A DNA stretch of 64,000 nucleotides, taken from assembly GCA_038503065.1 (NCBI GenBank), contig JBCAMK010000014.1, positions 1,302,001 to 1,366,000 of the forward strand, written 5' to 3'. Under the pieces are notes generated by a model. The model was not told the DNA's origin. It saw only the letters and a program-made list of their open reading frames with translations, and searched no databases. Made by a program: the position numbers and the translations under genes. The DNA comes from Paragyromitra xinjiangensis. Taxonomy: Eukaryota; Ascomycota; Pezizomycetes; Pezizales; Discinaceae. Of the stretch, positions 11,901-23,678 are shown in pieces (within the stretch, counting starts at the first letter, position 1; the number at the start of each line of letters is the position of its first letter).

Positions 11901-13172
11901 CCTAGGCCCTCTTTAACATTGAAAGAGAAATTTGGGGCTCTAGGGATGATACTAACAATCTCGCTACTTGAAAAAGGTCATTATCTCTCTTTCTCTTTTG
12001 TTCGTCGCTAGAATTGGGCGGTAGCGTGAACCGCCCACCCTCATTTATTGCTGCCAAAGTCCTTGCTACGTGGTTATGGAAGCGAGAATACATTACAAGC
12101 ATGACAGAAACAACCGGTGAAAGACCTAAGACTCTCTTGTCAAAGAAAGTATCAGGCTTAATCTCGCCGTTGGTGAAGGTTCGAATAAGTTTTTGATCTT
12201 CCAAGCTATTTCCGTAAAGAGGTGACAGGTCGAGATAGGAGGATGCGTTATTGATGGTAAAGTCTCTACGGTCAGTGTGGAATATATCTGTTGTGTGGTT
12301 TTGATGGTATTAGTTTTGGTATTGCCCTGCGTAGGGAGGTATTGATGGATATACTGACCATGGGTAATGATTGTAGCGTGACAAAAAAACAGGCTTGAAA
12401 ACCCTGCATCGTTCGGTTTGAAATCGGCTCCGCGGGCCATCAATACTTGCGAACATACTAAGTTAGTATCTCAAGTCTGGCCTCTCGAGGGCTAACCTTC
12501 CAAACGAAAAGGAATAAAAGATCACTCTGGGCTCGAGATATACTCACAATCAAAAAGCAAGCCAGGGTCCGGCCTATCAGCAGGCATCCTTAACCCTGAG
12601 CGAACCGTTTTCGCGTAAACCGACCCAGCCCTCCCCAGGTCTGGATTCATGATATTCTGGAGGGGAAATTACAAGACGTTACATGTCTAAAACTCTGTCC
12701 AAACCTTAACATACGGAAACCGGGCTTACATTGTGTGAACCGTCCGGCTGACGATACTGATATTTCTCTCCAACGTACGAAAGCGGCGGGTGCTCAAGAA
12801 CATTCCACAAACGGGCAACAAGCTGTTTTGTAAACTGTCTTCTCACCTCATCGTCGGGCATGTTAATGAGCGCTCCCATGTCCACACCTTCCTATTAGCC
12901 CGTGCCATGTTAGAATAAAATCAATTACAGTTTAGCACGAAGATGGAACCCACAGGAACTTCATTCTCGCTACTATATGGCCCTTGCTTCTCTTGCAGCA
13001 GGGCCCATGCCACCTTTATCAAATTATCCAGATCATTTCGAAGATCTTCGTTCGAGTCTTGAATATCCTTCACAAGTTCTTCGAACTGAACTTGTTTTGG
13101 AGTCTTGCTGAATAGTAATTTAATTCGGGATAGAAGCGCGGGTGATAGCTGGTTGCCTTGCGATTGGGACAT
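8975..13172 (-). CDS. ppo: Ppo-type fatty-acid oxygenase (heme dioxygenase-P450 fusion), about 15 exons
   Basis: Exons 2-15, frame-checked: 12891-12730, 12656-12548, 12445-12359, 12287-11957, 11862-11824, 11770-11379, 11321-11052, 10994-10918, 10854-10331, 10239-9804, 9733-9473, 9419-9382, 9315-9074 and 9003-8975. Exon 1 starts at ATG 13172; its donor near 12930 is not fixed. The product is about 1075 aa, the usual Ppo/linoleate diol synthase length. The N-terminal peroxidase-like dioxygenase has the distal-His stretch ATIITHDIFHTD across the exon 4/5 join and YRFH at 11620-11631 (radical Tyr plus proximal His; Trp is usual where Phe stands). The C-terminal P450 keeps its heme loop FGLGPHKCIG near 9244-9275, so unlike PpoC-type proteins it retains the thiolate Cys. 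Family knowledge: such enzymes make hydroxy-oleate/linoleate signals (psi factors) that control sporulation. A TATATAT run lies about 120 nt upstream. I see no frame-breaking mutation. Confidence 0.93.
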
Positions 13173-14452
13173 TTCTGATCGGCTAGTTTTTGTTTATTTC
13201 CCTAGGTTTGTATTGTATGGTAGAGAGAATGCTGTACTAGCGATAAAGGGATTGGGAGAAAAATCTTATGGCCTAGGGCGGGGACTTGGAATATATATGG
13301 GCTACTCCCTCAACCAGATGGAGGGAATAGTGGGATTCGGGGGTAATGAGACAAAAGTCTCAAGAGGAGTTTGCGCTCAGTACGTCGTTTGGCACTAGAT
13401 GTGGGCAGTGCTATCACATTCTAAAGATTTTCTTACTCCCCACCGCTCCGGGGATATAAAAACTGGATCGTACGAAACCTAGAGCAAATCGGAATTATAG
13501 AATAGAGATATATAACGACCCAACCTGCAGCTCAATTAAGTAGAAAACTTCTACCCACCTTGTATTACTACAGGCACTTGTCTCGAACCAGCCTCTTGGC
13601 TTGGTGATGTGAACACAAGAAACACACTAAGCCTAATTGGGTTTGGTTCGAGACAATACAGGCACCTGATCAGAGCAAAACATGAAATTGTGAATAATAC
13701 ATCGAAACCCAAACAGGAACTTCTAGTACCGCAGTTATCCTTCACTTAGGATATATAGATTTTCCAGGGGTTTACTTAACTAGTTGCTCGTATATATAGT
13801 CACAGAATGGACCTAGTAATACAGATACATATCGGTATTGGCACCTATTTCTACTATCTAGCTATAGTACACTCCTCCACCAGTGGAACGCATAACCTAC
13901 GGATTAATATTTCCCACCACCTCCCACACGCACACGCGCACGGTATCTATGTGCCTATAGCTAGACGATCATCGGCGATGGTGGAGTAATATCTGTATGT
14001 ACAGCTGGGCGTTGAAGCACCGATGCATGCGCAGATGAAGATAAAAAGCGATGGGTCATGCGCCTTTAGAAAAAATTATCGTGGGGCTATACTCTGCGCA
14101 CACTAATATTCTAGATAAACACACGCAGGCTTTTTATTACTTTTCCTAACCAATCTATGCATAACCCCGCTCTTCAACCACTGATTTTCATATATTCTCT
14201 CGTTATCTAGAGGACGGAAGTCCTTGGAAACTGAAGTTCGTTTGGAATAGAACTTCAAAATCCTTCACTACTAAACTAATTATCTTCGCTTTCCTCAATC
14301 TCCCAATAACGCGCGTCTCTCCTTGGATCCAGTACGCCCCGCCAAAATAGAGCGGCAGTTGGCACGGTGCACATAGCGGGTGGTTTCCCTGAAGCATGGA
14401 ACGGGAGTGCGGGAGTACGGGAGTGCCGTTGCGTTACCCCACACATGCGCTA
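13173..14452. repeat. Upstream spacer; 13.8-14.45 kb is a dispersed repeat with a second copy at 47.4 kb
   Basis: From about 13801 to 14452 the sequence can be followed, in the same orientation, along 47455-48290, with many substitutions and small indels. Shared landmarks are ACCTACGGATTAATAT, a run of CACACGCGCAC type, and AACCAATCTATGCAT. The first 600 bp (13173-13800) hold the likely ppo promoter and nothing else I recognise. Confidence 0.65.
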
Positions 14453-15083
14453 AAGTGACTCCCGGCCGCAAAACGAATCTGGCCGGATGGCGAATTCAGA
14501 CAAAAACCCTTTTTTAACGAGGAAACCTTTACAATGCCAGCGTACTAGCCACAAGCACCTTTAGAATACCATCCAACACCAAGCGTAACTAGAGATACAC
14601 GGAAACCTCCGCCTACTGCATAAACAGCCATACCATTGACCAAATTCTCCTAGTTTCTGCTAGATATGGTAACTCTCTGAGCGCGTCCCTCTATGCTCCA
14701 GCTGCTCCAGCCACGCCCACGCCCACGCCTCACTTAAACCAAACGGAGTCCAGCAGCAATACACGCTCACCTAAGGGGCTCCTATCGCTGAATGTATTAA
14801 TTGTTTATTTATTTAATTTATCCTATCTTGTCCTAAAACCTTAGACTTGGGTAAGCAAAAGTAACATGGCAGCGCGCTGTGTGTGTGTTTTAGGTAGAGG
14901 TTTTCGTGTCCCCGGTTATGCTTGGTGTTGGATGGTATTCTAAAGGTGTTTATGGCTAGTACGCTAGCATTGTAAAGGGTTTCTCCTTTTTTAACTTACA
15001 TAGTTGACAGATTTTCTAAAATAATATACAGTTTTTCTTAATTCGTCATCCGACAAGATTCGTCATGTGGCCGGGAGTCACTG
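14453..15083. mobile_element. Inverted-repeat element, 631 bp, TA target site
   Basis: The ends AGTGACTCCCGGCC (left) and GGCCGGGAGTCACT (right) mirror each other, and the mirror continues inward for well over 100 bp on each side, for example CAGCGTACTAGCC against GGCTAGTACGCTAGC. TA dinucleotides flank both ends (14451-14452 and 15084-15085). There is no coding capacity. It lies at the right edge of the 13.8-14.45 kb repeat; the related copy at 47-48 kb lacks it, which supports insertion. A Tc1/mariner-like MITE is the likely class. Confidence 0.75.
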
Positions 15084-16134
15084 TATTGTACTCTCCTGCC
15101 AAGCTATGTGTACTTATCCCTGCAACTCCACATCCAACCCGGCACTACCATATTAGTCGCCGACAGTAGACAGTCATACAGAACACCAGCAAAAACTTAT
15201 TGCCAGTTGATGCTTCCTGGGTAGTTGAGCGCTGGAGTGGAACTTAGGCACTTGAACAGAACATGCTCCACCTAAGCGGTCGCCAATCCACCTAAGGTCA
15301 CCCCAAGGAATTAGTGTTAGTCTTGGGGCGGGGCGGAAACAGGGCGGTCTGTGCACCCCATTGGTGGGGTGAAGGCAAGAGTTATGTCTCTCTTATCCTA
15401 TTCCTAAATTCTATATAGTGTTATTAGTTCTCCTATAGTCTTAGTACTATTAGACATTGTCCACTATCCTCGTGCTATAGTAGTTTAGCTTTCTCAGTAG
15501 GTTATCATCGGTTACCCCATGCCATCCCCGCCCTAAGACAATGCTATTTGTGAGTAACTCCTCACTCTACATCTCTTTGCTCATACTGCTCTCAAAGCAA
15601 AATCCTTTCAAGTACATTCTCTTTCATTGTAAGAGTGCTTAAATTCGCTTTCAAAATTTGATTTGATGGTAATTGATAAAGCATATATCTAGTCACTCTC
15701 CTAGTATCTCTTGGAATTTTCTACTTTCGCCAAAATTGAGGTTTTATTCTACCACAACCACTCCTTGGGATGACTTATAGGGGATACAGAGCTTTACTAC
15801 TATGACCCCAGATCCTGTATCTTTTCCTGGGTTATTTGGTTGGCTGTGAGGGTCGGAGTATCGCCTCAAAAAGGGCGGTCTACATTTAGCCCTGCGCGCA
15901 CTATAGCCGAAAATCGTAGATCCAGATGTGGATTAGTGATTTTGGTCACCGAGATCTGGCGTCATGTAACTTAAGTAAATTCTAAGGAGCTACAAAGAAT
16001 TTTAAACGAACAATATCTCTCATCTAACCCCATAAACTCGCCTCCGCTTGCCGCTGCTCCTCGTAAATGCCATCCGTCTTACCTACTCCCATCCTTTCAT
16101 ACCTAGTATCAACCCCTATTCCCTCGCGCTTACT
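15084..16134. other. Intergenic stretch, nothing recognised
   Basis: About 1 kb of AT-rich sequence downstream of the NLR gene. A 60-codon open frame on the minus strand (15174-15356) shows no domain. No repeat partner was seen elsewhere in the window. Confidence 0.4.
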
Positions 16135-19100
16135 TCATATATATTCAGCTTCTGAGGCATCTATATCTGGGGATTTACAAGCTATACAACACTGAGACGG
16201 CAGCATCGGGCCTCCATGACCCGATGCCTTTATCTTCTCTTGTATATCCCGACATATACCTATCAGCTTCGGAAGTTTACCCGAGCCCTGAAACTTCCCA
16301 ATGGTAGTCCGCCCCATCTCGCTGGATATAAGGTGATCGTAGGTCTCATCGTCACGTCCGCCCTCTTTACCAAGGTATGTCGCATACTGATTCCAAAGGC
16401 GTTTCCTAGCTGCATCTGCCTCCTCGAAGAGATTGTGCGCTTTTTTGTCCTCCCCTATATCGGCGAATGCTTTCGATAGGTGGTACTTGGCTACAGTTTT
16501 GGACTCTTCAGACCACTCGGCCGAATTTCCAAGCGCCTTTTCGAAATAGTCTCTGGGAAGAAGTTAGCTAGTCAATAGTACCTATAGAATGATTGCCACT
16601 ATACATTGCTCCCTGTATATTGCCCATCCTATATTGTGTTATTCCAAGCAAATAGTATGTACCCAAGGTGGCCACTCCGGCTTTTCCATACAAATGCTTA
16701 CGGCTATTGAGATTCTGCTGCAAGAGCTCATACGCCGCCTGGAGATTTCCGGTCATGATTAGGATGTTAGCCCACGCAAATCGGAATCGCTCATAATGAG
16801 ATGCGCATCGAGGCTCCAATAGATCTGGGAGAATATTCCCCATGTCAGGGACCAGTTTTGATGCTTCACTAAAACGTCCTAGCCATATCAGGGCTAACGC
16901 CTTATTACGTGTGGCTCCCCAAACTCCAAGTTCGTCCCCGAGACTCCCTTTTATCGCCGCGCAGAGGTCCAAGCACTCGATTGCATCCTCATAGTACTCG
17001 TACTCTATTAAACTATGGCCAACATCGTTCCAGCTAGTTGCGTAAAGACGTAGAATTTCGGGGGCTGCCTCGTCCGGGTTGAGATCGTTGACAAGCTTTT
17101 GGAGAAGCGCGAGCGCCTTGACGAACCGGCGTAGAATTGGCGCACGTTGTGTGAGGCCGCGACTCCATCTTACTACGGCACCGAGTGAATAGACGTTTGC
17201 CTTAATCATGTATGATCCCTGGGGATGTATGTCACAAATCTCTTCCGCGGTGTCCATAACTGAAACGCCATCTCTAAGCATACCCCGCTCCCAGAAGTAG
17301 TACACCGCATCAGAGAGAAGTTCTGCAAAGTCGATTGAAATCTTAGGTCGTCGTAGAGATTTCGCATATACAGAATGTAGGCTCAGTATGTGGGGCTGAT
17401 ATAATTCCTGTATTTTCCATTGTTCGTTTTGGGGATCATGGGTTGGGGATTGTTTTGGATAGACTTTACGGATCAGGGTGAAAGCAAGGCGGAAGCTATG
17501 TTGGAAGAGCTTAGCGTCCTTATCCAGACTATGGAGAACGCTTTTCTGTAATGAGCGGTGGACAAGCAGGCGTGCTTCTTGTGCGACAGTTTCTCTACTA
17601 ACCAGGTGGCGGCTCGCAAGATCGCCAATCATGGTGCCAAAGCTGCGCAGTCCTTTAGTCAATTGCCTGTTTAGACTTTTGAAAGAATATTCTTACTTGT
17701 AGACATCGACACCAGCAGAATTCAAGAAGGCAAGCTCCGGTTCTTGGTGAACTGTATACAACATATGCTCCGGAATGCCGTCAGGATTCAGCATTGACAA
17801 TATCTGGATTAGTTTGCGCTGGTCTGGATCCAGCCTTTGCAATGAAACCTCCCATACCATTTCTAAACTTTTCTCGTATTGATGTGTGGTCGTCGGAGTC
17901 GGCATAGAAAAGATGCTAGCGGAGATCTGACGTTCTTCAAAAAATCCCAAGAACTCCTCCAGCGACCATTTTGTCTTCGAAATGTGACCAGCAGCATATC
18001 CTAGAGCCAGTGGAAGCCCTCCAAGTTGAGTCGATATCTTTTTAGCGTCTTCGACGTTGTAGGTAGCTCCAGCCTTTGGAAGATGTTTAAGAATTAGCTC
18101 GGACCCCTCAGTGCTATTGAGTGGCCGTAAATGTATTTCCTCAGCAACGAGTTGGCCGATTTGATCGTCTTGAGATGTGATTAAAACAGCGCCATGATTT
18201 GCCCGAGGTATGCACGGCTCCAAGATTGGCCAACTTTCAGCATTGTCAAATACTAGGAGCCATCTCTTTTCTGTTCGATGTTTACTATCAGAGCATTCCA
18301 TAGTGGGGAAATAGATGGGATGGTACCTGTTTTCTCCAACCACTTACGCACACACTCAACCACCACGTCTTTGTTGGTAGCGTTTCCGACGATTTTGAGA
18401 TTCAAATCGCTCGATAGTTTCGTCATGCTAGCCAGAAGTACAGATTCGTTCTCAGAATGAATCCAGAAAATGAAGTCGTACGAATCGCGGTAACGGTAGG
18501 TATACTCAATGGCGACCTGGGTTTTCCCTACGCCCCCCATCCCATAGATGATGCATGAGCTTAGCTGCCCCGTAGTTCTTGACGGGCGTCGTGGACCTAT
18601 ATTCTTTACAAGGAACTGATGCAATGTACTCAAGGCATCATCGCGCCCGCAAAATCGAGGGTTCCGACTATAGGGAATTTCATACAGCTGCCCTGGTTCA
18701 CTGGGTCGAATCACGGTGGCAGGAAACGCAGCCTCTATCCGCCGTGTATTTTCAATCAATTCGCGCTCAACCGCGAGCTGTTTTGCCGTTGCGAATTTCT
18801 TGACACTCTCTTGAATCTCTTCCCGCGCGTTTTCGAATTTCTGGTCCAATGTACGCCAAAAAAGTCTGATGAGTGTATCTGGTAGTTCTACGTCAACATT
18901 AAGTCGTAGTCAGGCCACGGGCACTAGTACGTACATGTCGGCAATCGCGTGAAGAACTTGAGAGCTGATATACAAAACCCAACATAATTATAAATAATGC
19001 ACTTCATGCATCTGCTAATTGAGTCGTTGTCGGGGAATAGGACCAGATATTCATGCAGCATGTTGAGATCTTCTGTGAGATCCTTGACCATCGATGTGAT

Positions 19101-19496
19101 ACGCTCCATGATATTAGTAAACTTGCTCGCCAACTGATGATTACGCGTTATATACTAATCAGCCAAGATACCGCGAGACTCTAAGGCTAGGCACGAGTAA
19201 CTTACCACAATTACTACTTGGATACCGCCCCAGATAAGTCCCACGCTCTCGGGCCTGGCGGCCGACATAGTAGTTATGGCCGTAATAAAAGACTGTAGGT
19301 GTTTAAGCGCCGGCGAGACTGATTCCATTTGCCGTACAATGTTCCGTTTCCTATATTGACGGTCCGCGTCTGCCATTGCGGTCTCAAAGGAATCGTAATC
19401 GAGTTGCTGTAGCAATCCCTGGTATCTCTTCTTCTGTAGCCGGCTTTGCTGGTCCGCCACGGCCTTTTCCCACTCGTCTCTGATCGTCAATGCCAT
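16135..19496 (-). CDS. NLR-type STAND protein: N-terminal helical domain, NB-ARC, TPR-like repeats
   Basis: Six exons: 19496-19206, 19133-18935, 18878-18327, 18270-17697, 17666-16582 and 16550-16135, all in frame, giving 1038 aa. Residues 1 to about 160 form a helical N-terminal domain with SVGLIWGGIQVVIV, a pattern seen in N-terminal domains of fungal STAND proteins. The NB-ARC part has the P-loop GMGGVGKT (about 276-283), Walker B LLVFDN (about 352-357) and GLPLAL (about 432-437). The remainder is helical and repetitive (RFSEASKLV, NLQAAYELLQQNL, MGNIQGAM), as in TPR arrays. Family knowledge: fungal NLRs act in self/non-self recognition and programmed cell death, with NTP-driven oligomerisation. 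The acceptor of the last intron (CCCAGAG) is chosen by frame. No cell-death partner gene is visible next to it. All nucleotide-binding motifs look intact. Confidence 0.9.
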
Positions 19497-20400
19497 GGTT
19501 AGTGTTTTTCCAAATGTTTTTGAGTCTTCTTCAGCTAGCGGATCCTTTCACACATCTAGATGTCAAGCACAGAGACTATCGAGGAATTCACAACGATTTT
19601 GTGAGGTGTAAGCGACGGCAGTGCCTTGTCCAAAGAAGCAGTTAGCCCCACAAGAAAAACGGCTTGCCCAGTGTGTGCTAAATATGGACGGGATATGAAC
19701 AAGAGGGATGACTCGATGCGTGCAGACCCGCCAGCGCATGCTGGGTTTAAGTTGGGGCGATCATGATATTTGCAGGAGTTTATCAAAACCGCTAGTACTT
19801 GCCATTTCTCTAGAGAGCCATTCCTTGATAACAATCGCACAGGGCAAATTGAACAATCAGAGGTTGCCACAGATTTTTCTGAACACTGGAGAAAATTTTC
19901 ACGCAAGTGCTCAACTAATAAGTGACTACGCACACTAACGTATATCACCGTGTAACCGATCATCACCTAGTAACCGGCCAGGCAACGACAACACATGAAA
20001 ATCAGCAAATATCAGCAGCCAAAGGGCCTAAAGCCATGGGAGTTTAGCTATAGATAGTTATGTACTAGTTAATTGTTTTTTCGATAAAAAGATTGTGATA
20101 CTATGTGATTATTACACTTTTACCTCCTGAACTATTATGGAAATTTATACATTAAACTAAGATAATGTAGGCACCATAACTTTAGGAATAATAATTGATA
20201 AGTAATAGGAAAATCAGGGAAGCTTTATTAGAGTCATACGATTAACTTCTAGTCCCTACTTACTTGGGAGGAGGAGTTGTCCATGTCTGAGGAGTGACTC
20301 ACTTGAGGAGCTGATTTACATACAAAAATGTGGATTTTGACACCTTTGAAGGTAGAGAATGAACCAACTGCCAGTGAGATGTAAGCAAACAATCAAAATC
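19497..20400. other. Intergenic stretch upstream of the NLR gene
   Basis: About 0.9 kb that becomes strongly AT-rich after about 20050. It presumably holds the NLR promoter. Open frames at 19556-19966 (-) and 19708-19938 (+) overlap each other and show no domain. Confidence 0.4.
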
Positions 20401-20772
20401 TTATCTATACATTAACATTAACAAAAAAGTAATTGTCTTCAGGTGTAACTAGGTCTTCAGGACCTTCAGGGTTTTCTGAACAGCCATACGGTAAAAACAA
20501 GCTATATGGCAGATCCGGTGTATGGCAGACAGGGATGCTTTTAGTAAAGGGACACAATATTCCCAAGCCGCACCACCTGAGGATATTGTGTCCCTCAACC
20601 AAAAAAAATACCTCTGTCCACCACACACTGGATCCACCACATGACCAGTTTTCACTGTATTCCATCTGAAGACTTTGAAAACATTTTTTTACTTTTAGTA
20701 TGTTATCATTAAGCCAAAACCAGGAACAAGATTTTTGTATTCAGGACCTTCTAAGCTGTCTAGAAGAGCATA
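20401..20772. repeat. Hairpin-rich repeat related to the 26.2 kb MITE
   Basis: This stretch contains the near-perfect palindrome arms GACACAATATTCC and GGATATTGTGTC (about 20560-20594) and several copies of CTTCAGGACCTT-like sequence. The block about 20685-20745 (ACTTTTAGTATGTTATCATT) recurs at about 26293-26340 inside the MITE at 26189-26435. It appears to be a degraded relative of that element, lying directly left of the insertion at 20773. Confidence 0.5.
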
Positions 20773-20805
20773 CATCAGCAAAAAAAAAATGCTTCCAGGA
20801 GTTTG

Positions 20806-23678
20806 CATCAGCAAAAATTGATAAAGCCGCCCCAGCTGCCTAGAGGTCAAGGCGGTCAGGTGGAATGTTACCCTTCCGTTAGATTGCTGCAGCATCTCAG
20901 CACGCCCTGGAGACATGGTTTCTAGACCTTTGACCGCCTGGAGGAAGTTGTTTCCTCCTATAGCAAGTGGTGTAGTAGGCTGCTTCTGGACACGTGTGGT
21001 CCCTCGCTACCGCAGGATTTTGGTAGCAGTTTGCCCTGTATGTCGCGAAAAGCCTTAAAAAAGTCGTAGGCCGCGGTAAAATTAGGCAATTTGTGGTAGC
21101 GCATGGTAGCATATGGCTGTTACCGAAAGTCCATGGCAACATATCCATGCTTGCTGCATGTTACCAAAGCATACGACGTCTTTAGCGAGCCTCCTGGTAG
21201 CCTTCCACAGACTTCCTTCTAGGGCTGAATTTTACCACTTGCTACCATGAACTTTCTCACTCTACCACCATGCTACCACTTCGCTACCACTTCGCTACGG
21301 CCTAGCTATGGCCTAGCTATGGCCTTGCTACCATGACTCTAACAGTAATTGAGACTCCACAACCCTGACCCTCTGAACTTAGAGAAATTTTGTCGTCACC
21401 CCTATCCAAGCACACGTCTGAGTCCCAACCACACACACGTTCCTACACCACCCCTACTGTTTGAATAAACACAAGGCTTCGCTAACTTTGATTCTTAGGT
21501 CCATGGTGAGCTATGAGTGCTTGGCTCTCGACTAACTACCAAACAACCGCCTCCGAATGGACCCCTGGCAGCCTCCTGAGCAGCCTCCGAATTGGCTGTT
21601 TCCAAGCCCCCAAATCGACTCCCAAACCTTCTCCCAAGCAGCCTCCAAAGCAGCTGCTTGCTTGCCTCCGAATCGACTCCCTGGCAGCCTCCTGAGCAGC
21701 CTCCGAATCAGCTGTTTACAAGCCTCCGAATCAACTCCCGAACCTCCTCCCAAGCAGCCTCCAAAGCAGCTGTTTGCTTGCCTCCGAATCGGCCGTTTCT
21801 AAGCCTCCGAATCCTGCCAAATTGACTGCCAAATTGACTGCTGAATTGACTGCTGAATAGACTCCGAATCGACTCCCAAACCTCCCCCCAAGCCACCTCC
21901 GAAACAGCTGTTTCCAAGCCTCCAAATCCACTGCTGAATAGGCTGCTTGCCTGCCTCCGAATCGACTCCCGAACCTCCTCCTGAGCCGCCTCCAAAGCTG
22001 CTGCTTGCTTGCCTCCGAATCGGCTGTTTCTAAGCCTCCGAATTCTGCTGAATTGACTGCTGAATAGACTGCTGAATAGACTCCAAATCAGCCATTTCTA
22101 AGCCTCCGAATCCTGCCGAATTGACTGCTGAATTGACTCCTGAATAGACTCCGAATCAGCCGTTTTTAAGCCTCCAAATCCTGCCGAATTGACTGCTGAA
22201 TTGACCCCGAATTGACTCCCAAACCTCCTCCCGAGCCGCCTCTGAAACAGCTGTTTCCAAGCCTCCGAATCCACTGCTGAATAGGCCTCCTGCGCAGCCT
22301 CCGAATCGACTCCCGAACCTCCTCCTGAGCCGCCTCCGAATCCTGCTGAATTGACTGCTTGCCTGCCTCCCTAGCATAGCTATCACAAGCGCTCTGACAG
22401 TGACTCTGACAGTGACTCTGACGGGCTCTGTAATCGGTTGGGGCACTGCGTGAATATGCAAGTAGGGCATTGTGTGGAATTGCATGTGGCAGCATACCGT
22501 GTATTTAGTACTAGTAGTTAGCGAATAGTTTAGTTAGTCACAGGTGTTTGTTTCTATAGGAGTGCATTTGTACATAAAATAGTCAGAAATAAACATTAGT
22601 ATCACTTGATTCTGGGAGCATGCATGACTGGGGTGAAAGTGTGACAAAACAAGAGTCTCGAGTGTTTTACAAATCCTATGGTTAGGCTAGCATATGCTTA
22701 CCAGGAGCCTAAAAGAGCATCTCAAAAGCACCATGAAAGCACCATGAAAGCACCGTGAAAGCATGGTCAAAGCATTTGAAAAGCATGACATATGCTTTTG
22801 GTTGTCTCTCGGTAGACGTTAAAAAGCTCGATTGGTTGTTTTCGTCTATTTCGCCTATTTTTGTTACCATAGCGTGTCAAAGGCTATGGTAACAGGCAAA
22901 AGGCAGGTGGTAGCAAATCAAGCTTTTCGCGACGTATGACGGAAGCAGAGGAAGCAGCGGAAGCTTAGGCAACGAATTGACCATATGGCGGAAGTGGAGG
23001 AAGCGGCAGAAGCGTAGGCAGCAAATCGACCATATGGCGCAGGCGCTGGCAGTGCAGGCAGCGAATCAACGACCTGCCAGAGGCTGGCAGCAAATTTAGC
23101 TGCCTCCTGAGCTCGCTTAGGCGGAAGCAGCAAGGCAGGCAGGCAGTGTGAATCGAACCGAGTCTGGGAGGCATATCAGCGGGAGTCAAATAAACGGAAG
23201 CAAGACGTTACCTAGGAGGTTCTTTGCAAGCAGAGCTCGTTACTTCGAACCTAAATGTCACGATGTTAGCGGTACAGCGAGGTTGAGAATGGGTAGGGGG
23301 GAATAGGGGGAAGCATGTGGGAAGGAATATGGGTAGGTGTCTTAGTAGGCGTTGCTTAGGCGTTGCTTAAGTGACACCTAAGCGAAGCTTGAAGATTTTG
23401 AAAATCGCCAAGTGCCTAGGGTCAGGGTTTTGACTTAGCGAAATAAAAAAAAGTTTCCGGCAGCTACACACATCGGGAGGGTGTCAGACACGCACAGGTT
23501 GGTCTGGAAGGGTGCTTGGGCGTTGGCTGGCGGTAAGAGTTAGTCAAAGCACGTCTAGATGCAGCACGGGCGCAGGCAGGCCGTCAGGAGGGGTTCGAGA
23601 GGCAATCCCCGTCTTCTAGAGGGTTAAATGCCATTATACAATGTTACCCTTCAGGATGCCTTTTTTTTTTTACTGATG
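20806..23678. mobile_element. CATCAG-family copy D, carries minisatellites
   Basis: It starts CATCAGCAAAAATTG at 20806 and ends TTTTTTACTGATG at 23678. The left 235 bp is a diverged copy of the left end of element B (27203-27437), with mostly G-to-A and C-to-T changes. The right about 750 bp is the inverted counterpart of the left part of element C (24584 onward). Inside are a 12-bp-based array (21540-22370) and a short 40-bp-type array (about 22930-23090). No matching 2-bp flank is visible (TG left, CC right), so D may be a composite or its flank may have mutated. Confidence 0.5.
21540..22370 (-). repeat. Minisatellite of 12-bp-based units (inverted relative to the 57.7 kb array)
   Basis: Variants of TGAATTGACTGC / CCGAATCGACTC and of AAGCCTCCGAATC repeat many times. 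On the minus strand they read as GGAGTCTATTCA-like 12-mers, the same units as the 57.72-58.82 kb array. Because 12 is a multiple of 3, long stop-free frames appear (Ser/Ile/Gln/Phe-rich). I do not treat these as genes. The flank at 21360-21500, read on the minus strand, carries the 3' module found in elements A-C (GTTAGCGAAG, then GGGTCAGGGTT). Confidence 0.75.

Noticed and set aside
15174..15356. 60-codon open frame on the minus strand
   Set aside because: Too short and without motif or repeat partner.
21532..22495. Overlapping open frames on both strands
   Set aside because: Same cause: minisatellite inside copy D.
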